DNA from: SZUA-35 sp963781035
Lineage (GTDB): Bacteria; Actinomycetota; Acidimicrobiia; Acidimicrobiales; SZUA-35
Length of the DNA: 64,000 nt
Reading direction: 5' to 3'
Assembly (NCBI GenBank): GCA_963781035.1
Contig: CAWAEN010000006.1
Span: 1-64,000, forward strand
The position numbers and the translations under genes are program-made. Under the pieces are notes generated by a model. It did not search any database, had not been told where the DNA came from, and worked only from the letters and a program-made list of their open reading frames with translations. Below are positions 55,536 through 64,000 of this stretch, piece after piece; position 1 is the stretch's first letter, and the number at the start of each line of letters is the position of its first letter.

Positions 55536-56198
55536 GTGCCAGACACAACGAAGCCTTTCGACGCAGTTCTGTTCGATTTCGGTGGCGTGATACTCACCTC
55601 GCCGTTCGAAGCATTCGCAGCTTACGAGCGCGAGATGGGTCTCCCGGTCGACCTGATCCGGACGATCAACTCGACCAATCCCGACCGAAACGCTTGGGCG
55701 CTCTTCGAGCGAGGCGATGTCGATGTCGCCGGTTTCGTCGAACGATTCGAGGCAGAGGCGGCGGCGCTCGGCCAAGAGGTCGAGGGTCGGGTGATCCTCG
55801 AGCTGATCAAGGGGTCGGTGCGGCCCGAGATGGTCGAGGTCCTCCGGCGAGTTTCGGCGGCGGGGTATGTCACAGCCTGCCTCACCAACAACTTTCGTGG
55901 CTCCAACGCTGACGCCGACGTGGCGGGTGGCTCCGGGCGACCCGATGTCGACGAGGTCATGGCGTTGTTCGACCACGTGGTCGAGTCGAGCCGGGTCGGC
56001 GTCCGCAAACCCGAGGTCGGCTTCTACGAGATCGCGCTCGATCTGGTCCAGGCACCGCCGGAACGGTGCGTGTTCCTCGACGATCTCGGCGTCAACCTGA
56101 AGCCGGCGCGGGCCATGGGCATGACCACCATCAAGGTGGTCGACGCGGCGTCAGCCATCGTCGAACTCGAAGGTCACCTCGACATGACTCTCACGTGA
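55536..56198 (+). CDS. HAD-superfamily hydrolase
   Basis: The 220-residue protein shows the HAD motifs in order: FDAVLFDFGGVIL (D-x-D-like, with D-F-G-G-V), ACLTNNF (motif II) and RVGVRKPEVGFYEIAL followed by VFLDDLGVN (motif IV). The start is a GTG at 55536. The first motif DFGGV, rather than DxDGT, is typical of the epoxide-hydrolase N-domain/ACAD10-like subgroup. The phosphatase substrate is unknown. It converges on kgd. Confidence 0.75.
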   Translation: MPDTTKPFDAVLFDFGGVILTSPFEAFAAYEREMGLPVDLIRTINSTNPDRNAWALFERGDVDVAGFVERFEAEAAALGQEVEGRVILELIKGSVRPEMVEVLRRVSAAGYVTACLTNNFRGSNADADVAGGSGRPDVDEVMALFDHVVESSRVGVRKPEVGFYEIALDLVQAPPERCVFLDDLGVNLKPARAMGMTTIKVVDAASAIVELEGHLDMTLT

Positions 56199-56211
56199 CC
56201 AATCGCGGAGG

Positions 56212-59200
56212 TCAGAGCTTGAAGGCGCGGTCCAAGAGCTCGGCTTGTTCCTGCTTGTGGATCGCAGCGGAGCCGGTCGCCGGGCTGCCCGACTCGGTCC
56301 GGCTCACTCGACGGATGGAATGTGTGTCGCCGTGAGCCTCGTAGAGCCGACCCTTCACCGAGTTCCACGCGCCCATGTTCTCCGGCTCCTCTTGGAGCCA
56401 GACGATGTCCTTCGCGTTCGAGTAGCGATCGAGCACGGCGGCGACTGCGGCGAACGGCCACGGGTAGAGCTGCTCGACTCGCACGACCGCGACCGGCACG
56501 CCGATCTCGTCGCGATGCGCAAGCGCCTCGGCCCCGACCTTTCCGCTCGCGAACACGATGCGCCGGACCTCTGAGGGATCGGTGATGCCGGGATCGTCGA
56601 GCACCTCTTCGAACGAGCCGGTGAGCAGTTCCTCGATCGGCGACCGCGACCATTTGGCCCGCAGTCCCGACTTCGGCGTGAAGACGACCAACGGCTTGTT
56701 GATCTCCCGCACGGTCTGACGTCGCAGCAGATGGAAGAACTGAGCGGCGCTCGTGGCGTTGGCGACCTGGATGTTGTCCTCGGCACACAGCAACAAGAAA
56801 CGCTCGAGTCGACCGGACGAGTGCTCGGGACCTTGGCCTTCGTATCCGTGGGGGAGGAGCATCACCAGGCTGGTGCTCTCCTTCCATTTGTCCTCGGCTG
56901 CGACCAGGAACTGGTCGATGATGATCTGGGCACCGTTGACGAAGTCGCCGAACTGCGCTTCCCACATCACGAGGGCTCGCGGGTTGGCCAGCGAGTAGCC
57001 GTACTCGAAACCGAGGCCGGCGTATTCCGAGAGCGTGGAGTCGTAGATCCAAAGATCGGTACCGTCCGGCGCCAGTTCGGCCAACGGCGTGAACTCGTAG
57101 CCAGTGCGGTAGTCGTGCAGCGTTGCGTGGCGGTGGGCGAACGTGCCGCGTCGCGAGTCCTGGCCGGCCAGCCGAATCGATGTCCCCTCCAGCAACATGG
57201 TGCCGAGGGCGAACGCCTCGCCGAGCGCCCAGTCGACGACACCCGAGGCGAGCAGCTTGTCGCGGGCGACGAATTGCTTCGCCAGCTTGGGGTGCACGGT
57301 GAAGCCTTCCGGCACGAACGACATGGCGGCGTACACGTCGTCGATGGCCTCGCGATCGACGCTGGTGTCGACGTGGGGGAGCACACCGACCGCCGGCGGC
57401 GACGGTTTGGCGAGAATGCCCGGCTCGGGCGCTCCACCGCGAGTGTCGTCGAGCGCGGTCTGCAGCAGATCCTGGAAGTAGTCGAGCGCCGACTCGGCCT
57501 CGGCGACCGAGATGTCGCCACGATCGATCAGTGCCTGGGTGTAGAGCGTGCGGACCGACGCTCGCTCACCGATCTTCTGGTACATGATCGGCTGGGTGTA
57601 GCTGGGATCGTCGCCCTCGTTGTGACCATGCCGGCGATAGCCGATCATGTCGATCACGACGTCCTTGGTGAACTCCTGCCGGTAGGCAAAGGCGAGCTCG
57701 GCCACGCGGACGCATGCCTCGGGATCGTCGGCGTTCACATGCAGGATCGGTGCCTGCACCATCTTGGCGACGTCGGTCGAATAGACCGAGCTGCGTGAGT
57801 GATGCGGCGCCGTGGTGTAGCCGAGCTGGTTGTTGATGATGAGGTGGACGGTGCCGCCGACCTTGTATCCCTTCACCTGGCTCAGGTTGAGCGTCTCGGG
57901 AACGACTCCCTGGCCGGCGAAGGCGGCGTCACCGTGGAGCAGGATCGGCAGCACGGGATAGTTCCCACTGTCGGACTGATCCATGTAGGCGCGGGCCATG
58001 CCGACGACCACCGGGTCGACGGCTTCGAGGTGCGACGGGTTGGCGGCCAGTTCGATGTCGACTTCGTTGCCCGCCGGGCTCGTGTGGGTGCCGGTGAACC
58101 CGAGGTGGTACTTGACGTCGCCCGACCCCTGGATGTCGTCCGACGACACATTGCCCTCGAACTCGGTGAACAGATCGTGGTGTCCCTTGCCCATGATGTT
58201 GACCAGGACGTTGAGCCGTCCGCGGTGGGCCATTCCGAGGATCGCCCGGTCGAGTCCGACATCGGCGGCCGAGGAGAGGAGCGCGTCGAGGATCGGGATC
58301 GCACTCTCGGTGCCCTCGATCCCGAATCGCTTCTGGCCGACGTAGCGGGTGGCGAGAAACTTCTCGAGCGCCTCGGCGGCACTGAGCCGTTCGAGAACAT
58401 GGTGTTGCTCGTCGCGGGTCAGCGAGAACGGATTGCCCTCGACCTTCTCCTGGATCCAGCGCTTCTCCTCCGGTTCGGCGATGTGCATGTACTCGATGCC
58501 GATCGACCGGCAGTACGCATCGCGCAGGACACCGAGGATGTCGCCCAGCTTCATCTTCTGTGGTTCGCCACCGACCGAGGCGTAGACGCCGGTCGAGATT
58601 CCTGTGAGGAACTCGCGATCGAGGTCCCAGATCGTCAGGCCGAACGAGGCGGGGTCGAGTTCGGGGTGCATGTCAGCCGGGCCGTCGCTCAGCGGATTGG
58701 TGTTGGCGATGAGGTGGCCCCGGACCCGGTACTGGTTGATCAAGGTGTTGACGGCCATCTGCTTGGCCATCGCCCCCTCGTCGTCGCCGTCCTGGGTGGC
58801 ACCGTGGTCGTCGCGCCACTTGACCGCCTCATAGGGCACGGACATGTCACTGAAGGCCCGCTCGTAGAAGTCGTCCTCGCCGAGCAGGAGCTCGTGGACC
58901 CGCTTGAGGAAGACGCCGGACTCGGCGCCCTGGATGATGCGATGGTCGTAGGTGGAGGTGATCGTCATCACCTTGGAGATGCCGATCTGGGCCAGCATCT
59001 TCGGATCGGCGGCCTGGAAGGCGGTCGGGAAACCCATGCGGCCGACGCCGACGATGACTCCCTGGCCCGGCATCAGGCGGGGGACCGATTGGACGGTGCC
59101 GATGGTGCCGACGTTGGTGAGACTCACGTTGGCGCCCATGAGGTCGTCGACCGCGATCTTGTTGTTGCGGACCTTCCGGATCAGCGCTTCGTACGCGTCG

Positions 59201-60114
59201 ACGAACTCGGCGAAGTTCATCTGGTCGGCGTTCTTGATGACCGGAACGATCAGCGCCCGGCTGCCGTCTGCCTTCTGTTGGTCGACGGCGATGCCGAGGT
59301 TGACGTGATCGTTTCGGATGATGCGGGGCTTGCCGTCAGCGCCCTCGAGGTAGACGTTGTTCATCGCCGTCACGTCGTCGGCGATCGCTCGCACGACGGC
59401 GTAGCCGATGAGGTGGGTGAAGCTGGTCTTGCCGCCCCGTACCCGGACCAGATGGTTGTTCAGCACCTTGCGATTGATCTCGAGCAGTTTCGAGGGGATT
59501 TCTCGGAAGCTCGTTGCCGTCGGGACGGAGAGCGACAACTCCATGTTGGCGACGATGCGGGCGGACACGCCTCGCAGGAGCTCGCCTTCTTCTTCCTTCG
59601 CCGGAGCCGGGGTCGCCGCCGGAGCAGGTGCCTGCTTCGCTGCGGCGGCTTCGCCGAGTCCTCGCTCCGCAGCCACCTGCTCCGGCGGCGCGCCTGCAGG
59701 GGCTGCGGCGGCTTCGCCGAGTCCTCGCTCCGCAGCCACCTGCTCGGCGGCTGCGGGGCTGCGGCGGCTTCGCCGAGCTGCTGGAGCTCGGCGCCGCTGC
59801 AGGGGCGCAGCGGCTTCGCCGGTCCTCGCTCGCTGCACTGCTGGCGGCTTGCGGCTGCGACGTTCGCGACGCTGGGGCTTCGGCGCCGTTGCTGCGCCCG
59901 GGTGCTCGATCTGGCGGCGGCAGGGAGGACAGCAGTTGCCGTTGCCGGTGGGGGCCGGAGGTGTTGCGACAGCCGTGCCGGTGATGGGTGGGGCTGTGCC
60001 TTCGAAGGTCGCCCTCCACTCGGCGGAGACGGAGCGGGGGTTGGCCAGGTACTGCTGGCGGATCTCTTCGATCAGCCAGTCGTTCGGACCCGAGTACTCA
60101 GATGTGGAAGCCAC
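56212..60114 (-). CDS. kgd: Multifunctional 2-oxoglutarate dehydrogenase E1/E2 (Kgd)
   Basis: The 1300-residue protein has the actinobacterial Kgd/SucA layout. It has an N-terminal ODH segment (SEYSGPNDWLIEEIRQQYLANP), a low-complexity linker (residues about 50-170), and an E2-like succinyltransferase domain with NVGTIGTVQSVPRLMPGQG and ITSTYDHRIIQGAESG. The ThDP-dependent E1 domain follows (MAHRGRLNVLVNIMGKG, HGDAAFAGQGVVPETLNLS, ALVMWEAQFGDFVNGAQ). It catalyses oxidative decarboxylation or carboligation of 2-oxoglutarate in the TCA cycle. The linker contains 43-bp direct repeats. The start at 60114 is the family start. Confidence 0.92.
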   Translation of the reverse strand: MASTSEYSGPNDWLIEEIRQQYLANPRSVSAEWRATFEGTAPPITGTAVATPPAPTGNGNCCPPCRRQIEHPGAATAPKPQRRERRSRKPPAVQRARTGEAAAPLQRRRAPAARRSRRSPAAAEQVAAERGLGEAAAAPAGAPPEQVAAERGLGEAAAAKQAPAPAATPAPAKEEEGELLRGVSARIVANMELSLSVPTATSFREIPSKLLEINRKVLNNHLVRVRGGKTSFTHLIGYAVVRAIADDVTAMNNVYLEGADGKPRIIRNDHVNLGIAVDQQKADGSRALIVPVIKNADQMNFAEFVDAYEALIRKVRNNKIAVDDLMGANVSLTNVGTIGTVQSVPRLMPGQGVIVGVGRMGFPTAFQAADPKMLAQIGISKVMTITSTYDHRIIQGAESGVFLKRVHELLLGEDDFYERAFSDMSVPYEAVKWRDDHGATQDGDDEGAMAKQMAVNTLINQYRVRGHLIANTNPLSDGPADMHPELDPASFGLTIWDLDREFLTGISTGVYASVGGEPQKMKLGDILGVLRDAYCRSIGIEYMHIAEPEEKRWIQEKVEGNPFSLTRDEQHHVLERLSAAEALEKFLATRYVGQKRFGIEGTESAIPILDALLSSAADVGLDRAILGMAHRGRLNVLVNIMGKGHHDLFTEFEGNVSSDDIQGSGDVKYHLGFTGTHTSPAGNEVDIELAANPSHLEAVDPVVVGMARAYMDQSDSGNYPVLPILLHGDAAFAGQGVVPETLNLSQVKGYKVGGTVHLIINNQLGYTTAPHHSRSSVYSTDVAKMVQAPILHVNADDPEACVRVAELAFAYRQEFTKDVVIDMIGYRRHGHNEGDDPSYTQPIMYQKIGERASVRTLYTQALIDRGDISVAEAESALDYFQDLLQTALDDTRGGAPEPGILAKPSPPAVGVLPHVDTSVDREAIDDVYAAMSFVPEGFTVHPKLAKQFVARDKLLASGVVDWALGEAFALGTMLLEGTSIRLAGQDSRRGTFAHRHATLHDYRTGYEFTPLAELAPDGTDLWIYDSTLSEYAGLGFEYGYSLANPRALVMWEAQFGDFVNGAQIIIDQFLVAAEDKWKESTSLVMLLPHGYEGQGPEHSSGRLERFLLLCAEDNIQVANATSAAQFFHLLRRQTVREINKPLVVFTPKSGLRAKWSRSPIEELLTGSFEEVLDDPGITDPSEVRRIVFASGKVGAEALAHRDEIGVPVAVVRVEQLYPWPFAAVAAVLDRYSNAKDIVWLQEEPENMGAWNSVKGRLYEAHGDTHSIRRVSRTESGSPATGSAAIHKQEQAELLDRAFKL
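59640..59779. repeat. Direct repeats in the kgd linker
   Basis: An identical 43-bp unit (CTGCGGCGGCTTCGCCGAGT...) occurs at 59640-59682 and 59703-59745, with a truncated 21-base copy at 59759-59779. It encodes EQVAAERGLGEAAAA twice on the minus strand. This is length variation in a disordered linker. Confidence 0.8.
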
Positions 60115-60147
60115 GGTCGTGGAGCCTACATCGCCGGCATCTCGTCC

Positions 60148-60750
60148 TCAGGTCGATCGATCCAATATCCGGCCGATCCAACGTCGAAACTGCGCATCGT
60201 CGTGGAGGCCCGTGACCACGAGGTCTCCGATCTGCCATGACGGGGTCGCGGTAGCACCGACATCCATGGCGTCGCTGCGGGCGGAGGCCAGAAGTTTCAT
60301 ACCCTCGTCCTCGATCTCGTCGATGAGGCTCGGATCGATGTGGGAACCGCGAAGGAGGTCGGCGAGCACGGTGTCGTCATCGATTCGTCGACCCTCGACC
60401 CAATGGGCACGGGCAACGCTGTGGTCGAAATCGGGGAAGGCGTCCGGTCGCCTCGCCTGTACCAACTCCGCGAGTGCCAGCACCCGCCGCGAGTTCGGGG
60501 TTCGCTCCGGCTTCACGAAGGGTTGATCTCGACGTTCACACTCGATGGCGATGTGGTCGAGAACCTGGTCGAGGCGACCGCCCGGTCGCACGGGTCTGCC
60601 CTCGGCCGGGAGATCGGGATGCAGCTCGAAGCTCCTGGTGACGACCTCGACATCCAGGTCTGCGGTGTGTTCTTCCAGCCATGCCGTCTGAGGCCTGGCC
60701 GCGTACGCCCATGGACAGATGTAGTCGTTCCACACCGTGATGCGCACCAC
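60148..60750 (-). CDS. DsbA-family (FrnE-like) oxidoreductase with CPWA active-site variant
   Basis: The 200-residue thioredoxin-like protein begins MVRITVWNDYICPWAYAARP. The FrnE-type active site is normally C-P-W-C, but here the second cysteine is alanine. The C-terminal signature VGATATPSWQIGDLVVTGLHDDAQF has the cis-Pro loop (TATPSW). It lacks a signal peptide, so it is cytosolic. It may act in a monothiol way or bind a thiol substrate. It is divergent from xth with 20 bases between starts. Confidence 0.78.
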   Translation of the reverse strand: MVRITVWNDYICPWAYAARPQTAWLEEHTADLDVEVVTRSFELHPDLPAEGRPVRPGGRLDQVLDHIAIECERRDQPFVKPERTPNSRRVLALAELVQARRPDAFPDFDHSVARAHWVEGRRIDDDTVLADLLRGSHIDPSLIDEIEDEGMKLLASARSDAMDVGATATPSWQIGDLVVTGLHDDAQFRRWIGRILDRST

Positions 60751-60770
60751 CGCTTACTAGGGTCTGGGCC

Positions 60771-61574
60771 GTGCTCGTTGCAACATGGAACGTGAATTCG
60801 CTGAACGTCCGCCTCCCCCGCGTCGAAGACTGGTTGGCCCAGGTGCAGCCAGACGTGTTGTGCCTCCAGGAGACCAAACTGGCCGACGAGGCGTTCCCGG
60901 CGCTTGCCTTCTCGGCGCTCGGCTATGAATCGGTGCACCACGGTGAGGGTCGGTGGAATGGTGTGGCCATCCTGTCGAAGGTCGGCATCGAGGATCCGAT
61001 CGACGGTTTTGCCGATGGGATCGAACCCGATGTGGACGCCAGGCTCGTCTCGGCAACATGCGGCGGTGTACGGGTGCACAGCGTCTATGTCCCGAACGGT
61101 CGAGAGGTCGGACACGATCACTACCACTACAAGCTCTCCTGGCTCGATCGGCTCCGTCGTCACCTCGAGCTGACCACCACGCCGGAGTCAGATGTCGTCG
61201 TCACCGGCGATTTCAACATCGCTCCCACCGACGATGACGTGTGGGACCGCTCGCTGTTCGATGGCTCGACCCACGTCACCGAGCCGGAGCGGTCCGCACT
61301 CGACAACGTCATGAACTGGGGCCTCTTCGACACGTTCCGTGCGCGACACCCCGGCCCGAAGCTGTTCTCCTACTACGACTATCAGGCCGGGCGTTTCCAC
61401 AAACGGGAAGGAATGCGCATCGACTACGTCCTGTCGAGTCGGTCGCTGGCCGACCGTTGTGTGTTCGACGTCGTCGACCGCAACGGTCGCAAGGGAACAA
61501 AGCCGAGCGATCACTGTCCCGTGGTCGCCGTGTACCGCGATGCAGCCGCACCGGCAGCGACCGAGGCGGCCTGA
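60771..61574 (+). CDS. xth: Exodeoxyribonuclease III
   Basis: The 267-residue AP endonuclease-family enzyme shows LVATWNVNSLNVRLPRVEDWL, VLCLQETKLADEAFP, VVVTGDFNIAPTDDDVWD and RIDYVLSSRSL, ending SDHCPVVAVY (catalytic His). The start codon is GTG at 60771. It removes abasic and 3'-blocked lesions in base excision repair. The stop abuts the ATG of the thioesterase gene at 61575. Confidence 0.9.
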   Translation: MLVATWNVNSLNVRLPRVEDWLAQVQPDVLCLQETKLADEAFPALAFSALGYESVHHGEGRWNGVAILSKVGIEDPIDGFADGIEPDVDARLVSATCGGVRVHSVYVPNGREVGHDHYHYKLSWLDRLRRHLELTTTPESDVVVTGDFNIAPTDDDVWDRSLFDGSTHVTEPERSALDNVMNWGLFDTFRARHPGPKLFSYYDYQAGRFHKREGMRIDYVLSSRSLADRCVFDVVDRNGRKGTKPSDHCPVVAVYRDAAAPAATEAA

Positions 61575-62330
61575 ATGCCATTGGACTTCCCGGTCGAGGC
61601 CGACGCCGCCCTGAGTTTCTTTGCATCCGGTGACCGATCCGGTCTCGATCCCCGCCGTCGAGCGTCGTGGGAAGTCGGTGACGTGTTGCGAGAGATCATC
61701 GACCGTCTGGTCGACACCCGAGCCGGCACCGACGACCTCGTCGCGATCGCCGGCGAGCTCGAACAGGTCGCAGAACGGCTCCGGCGTTTCGAGCACGGTC
61801 GCCGCTACGACTCGTACGGAGAGGCGGCGAACGCCGTCGTGGGCGCTGAGCCTCAGCCGTCCGCCGGAAGCAGCGACACCGCGCCTCCTTCTGGCCATGT
61901 CGACTTCAGTCCGCTTCTGGGTCGAGCCAATCCGTTGGCCCCTCCGATGGAGTTCTCGATCGACACGAGCGGTGACACCCCGATGGTTCGGGCGGACGTG
62001 ACCTTCGGACATGCCTACGAGGGTCCGCCCGGTCACGTGCACGGCGGCATCGTGGCGGCCGCCTTCGACGAGCTGCTCGGTGCGACGCAGGCGATGTCCG
62101 GCTCGCCCGGAATGACCGCGCACCTCGACGTCTCGTATCGTGCTCCGACGCCGCTGCACACCCCGCTGCGATTCGAGTCCACACTCGACTCGGTTGAGGG
62201 CCGTAAGATCCGCACGTCTGGACGCCTGTTCAACGGCGAGACGTTGTGCGCCGAGTCGTCTGGACTCTTCATCAGTATCGACTTCTCTGCCATTGCCGCC
62301 ATGCGGGTGCACCGCGACGGAGCGAACTGA
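61575..62330 (+). CDS. PaaI/hotdog thioesterase-family protein with long N-terminal extension
   Basis: The C-terminal half has the hotdog signature GHAYEGPPGHVHGGIVAAAFDELLGATQ, then LDVSYRAPTPLHTPLRFESTLDSVEGRKI, typical of PaaI-type acyl-CoA thioesterases (with the HGG-x6-D/E helix). The first 110 residues are an unrelated helical region (VGDVLREIIDRLVDTRAGTDDLVAIAGELEQVAERL). It starts immediately after xth and is probably co-transcribed with it. The acyl substrate is unknown. Confidence 0.8.
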   Translation: MPLDFPVEADAALSFFASGDRSGLDPRRRASWEVGDVLREIIDRLVDTRAGTDDLVAIAGELEQVAERLRRFEHGRRYDSYGEAANAVVGAEPQPSAGSSDTAPPSGHVDFSPLLGRANPLAPPMEFSIDTSGDTPMVRADVTFGHAYEGPPGHVHGGIVAAAFDELLGATQAMSGSPGMTAHLDVSYRAPTPLHTPLRFESTLDSVEGRKIRTSGRLFNGETLCAESSGLFISIDFSAIAAMRVHRDGAN

Positions 62331-62331
62331 C

Positions 62332-64000
62332 ATGTTGTCGAGCCTCGACCACCACGAACTCCTCGTCTTCTGGGCCGAACTCCTCGTGATCTACGCCGTC
62401 GCCCGCCTGCTCGGGGCGGGAGCTCGCCGCCTCGGGCTCCCGTCGGTGGTCGGAGAACTGACCGCCGGAGTGGTGCTCGGTCCGTCGCTCTTCGGGTTGG
62501 TGTGGGAAGGCGGCTTCGACTGGTTTCTTCCCGGGTCTGAGGTGCAGTCGGCGCTTCTCCTCGCTGTCAGCTGGTTCAGCGCGGCCTTCTTGTTGGTGGT
62601 GGCCGGCTTCGAGACCGACCTGGCATTGATCCAGCGGCTCGGGCGAGCTGCAGTGCTGGTCACGATCGGCAGCCTGGTCGTGCCGCTCGCGGGTGGTTTG
62701 GTCGTCGGCTCGCAGATCCCAGAAACGTTCTACGGCGACGAGGCCACACGTCTGGTCTTCACGCTCTTCATCGGCGTGAGCGTTGCAGTTTCTGCGCTCG
62801 CTGTGGTGGCCAAGATCCTCGGCGACCTGAACCTCATGCGACGCGATGTCGGCCAGATCACGGTTGCCGTCGGCATGGCGAACGACCTCGTCGGTTGGGT
62901 GATTCTCGGCGTCATCGCCGGTCTGGCCGCAGGCGACGCGAGCGTCGTCGGTGTGCTGCTGACCATCGCCGGACTGGCCGCCTTCCTGCTCGGTGCCCTG
63001 ACCGTCGGGCAACGGGTCGTCGACACATCGCTTCGCTACGTCAGGCAGGATGGCGCCAACGTGCAAGGGGCGCTCACGGTCACGATTGCAGCGATGCTCA
63101 GCTTCGGCGTGGTGACTCAATGGATCGGCGTCGAAGCCGTCCTGGGCGCGTTCGTGGCCGGCGTTGTGCTGGCCCGCTCCCGGTATCGCCAGGTCGAGAG
63201 TCAGCACATCATCGAAGATCTCACCTCGGTGATTTTTGCTCCGCTCTTCTTCGCAACCGCGGGCCTCCGCCTCGATCTCGGCTTGCTTCGCGGCGAGGCA
63301 TTGCTCTGGGCCGCCGTGCTGCTGGCTGTCGCCCTCGGTCTCAAGTTCCTCGGTGCTTTCCTCGGAGCGAAGGCCGCCGGTCTGACGACGCGAGAAGGCA
63401 TGGTCCTCGGCGCCGGCCTCAACGCACGAGGAGCGCTCGAGATCATCATCGCCACCGTCGGCTTGTCGCTCGGGGTCCTCAACGAGACCTCGTTCACGAT
63501 GATCGTCATGATCCCGCTCGTGACCTCCCTGTTTGCCTCCGTGGGAGTACGCCTGCTCAGCCGCGATCTCGAGGGCTCCACCGCTGAGCGTGAGCGGTTG
63601 GCCCAGGAGGAGGCCATGGAGAAGAATCTCGTGGTCCGCAACGGCCGCCTGCTGGTGCCCTCCAAGGGTGAGCCGAGCTCGATCGTTGCCGCTCAGGTGG
63701 CCCACTTGGTCTGGCCCGAGTCGATTCCGGCAACGGTGCTCGGCATTCAGGACGGCGACGGGGCTCCCGACCTCGAGCCGGTACAGAACGTGCTCTACGG
63801 ACGCGACGTCGACGTCATGAACGCAACCACCGAGGCCGCAGCCGAGCAGATGATCGCCGAGTCGAAACTCGGGTACGGAGCGATGGTGGTGGGTGTCGAC
63901 GATGGCGGCGCCGACGGCTCGTTCGTGTCCCACCTCGTCGACGAGATCCTCGCCGAGCTGCACATCCCCATCGTCTTGGTTCGCGGTGCCCGGAATCAGA
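62332..64000 (+). CDS. CPA2-family cation:proton antiporter, 3' partial
   Basis: The ATG at 62332 opens a frame running off the window. The first 400 residues form about twelve helices of the NhaP/KefB-type antiporter fold: VVGELTAGVVLGPSLFG, FLLVVAGFETDLALIQR, GVSVAVSALAVVAKIL, VGMANDLVGWVILGV (acidic N-D pair), APLFFATAGLRLDLG and GAGLNARGALEIIIATVGL. The C-terminal part after about residue 430 looks like a soluble regulatory domain with a UspA-like tail (GYGAMVVGVDDGG...ELHIPIVLVRG). It would exchange Na+ or K+ for protons. Confidence 0.85.
   Translation, partial: MLSSLDHHELLVFWAELLVIYAVARLLGAGARRLGLPSVVGELTAGVVLGPSLFGLVWEGGFDWFLPGSEVQSALLLAVSWFSAAFLLVVAGFETDLALIQRLGRAAVLVTIGSLVVPLAGGLVVGSQIPETFYGDEATRLVFTLFIGVSVAVSALAVVAKILGDLNLMRRDVGQITVAVGMANDLVGWVILGVIAGLAAGDASVVGVLLTIAGLAAFLLGALTVGQRVVDTSLRYVRQDGANVQGALTVTIAAMLSFGVVTQWIGVEAVLGAFVAGVVLARSRYRQVESQHIIEDLTSVIFAPLFFATAGLRLDLGLLRGEALLWAAVLLAVALGLKFLGAFLGAKAAGLTTREGMVLGAGLNARGALEIIIATVGLSLGVLNETSFTMIVMIPLVTSLFASVGVRLLSRDLEGSTAERERLAQEEAMEKNLVVRNGRLLVPSKGEPSSIVAAQVAHLVWPESIPATVLGIQDGDGAPDLEPVQNVLYGRDVDVMNATTEAAAEQMIAESKLGYGAMVVGVDDGGADGSFVSHLVDEILAELHIPIVLVRGARNQ

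Noticed and set aside
1..64000. tRNA, rRNA, transposase, integrase or prophage genes
   Set aside because: None was recognised on either strand, so no mobile element is reported despite the repeat families.

Overview
The window is about 64 kb of high-GC chromosomal DNA from an actinobacterium, most probably of the Acidimicrobiia (Ilumatobacter- or Microtrichales-like). This rests on gene content: a mycothiol-conjugate amidase, a NucS/EndoMS mismatch endonuclease, a fused E1/E2-type 2-oxoglutarate dehydrogenase (Kgd), several F420-type LLM oxidoreductases, a menaquinone/geranylgeranyl reductase and many acyl-CoA enzymes. The class assignment is inference. No phage, IS element, CRISPR array, tRNA or rRNA was seen, so this looks like a core chromosomal segment.

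Layout. 0-7 kb: a surface-polysaccharide block (O-antigen polymerase-like protein, phytanoyl-CoA-dioxygenase-like protein, three glycosyltransferases, an alkaline-phosphatase-fold enzyme). 7.1-7.8 kb: an alkylmercury-lyase (MerB)-like gene with an in-frame TGA. 7.9-10.9 kb: a vitamin B12-type ABC importer behind a cobalamin riboswitch. 10.9-14.3 kb: an exported trypsin-like protease, then an SPFH/NfeD pair. 14.4-18.4 kb: Mca, an SCP2-like protein, a YdjC-like protein, a nuclease and a thiolase. 18.4-26.9 kb: assorted genes, including a HerA-like ATPase, an MT0933-antitoxin-like protein, a Mug-type glycosylase and a PAP2 phosphatase. 27-42 kb: lipid/steroid-type CoA catabolism (SDRs, enoyl-CoA hydratase, two acyl-CoA synthetases, acyl-CoA dehydrogenase, LLM oxidoreductase, MaoC-type hydratase) with a GrdB-family selenoprotein embedded. 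42-46.8 kb: a 1261-residue glycosyltransferase-acyltransferase-serine hydrolase fusion and a membrane partner. 47-64 kb: housekeeping genes (NucS, UbiB-type kinase, CysQ, EttA, a NYN ribonuclease with a histone-H1-like tail, Kgd, exonuclease III, a CPA2 antiporter running off the end).

Two things stand out. First, two genes (7123..7812 + and 28912..29829 -) are each interrupted by one in-frame TGA, continue in the same frame with conserved family sequence, and have a small hairpin with a GGUC apical loop shortly after the TGA, as bacterial SECIS elements do. They are best read as selenoproteins: a MerB-like protein with selenocysteine at the position of the catalytic cysteine, and a GrdB-like protein with a U-P-V-C motif. 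Second, at least fifteen single-base frameshifts interrupt otherwise conserved genes, including EttA and a HerA-like ATPase. Many fall in short homopolymers, which points to uncorrected sequencing indels rather than pseudogenes.

Several intergenic gaps hold strong hairpins. Two gaps between convergent genes carry copies of the same nested-palindrome element of about 83 bp, a candidate REP/MITE-like repeat or bidirectional terminator.
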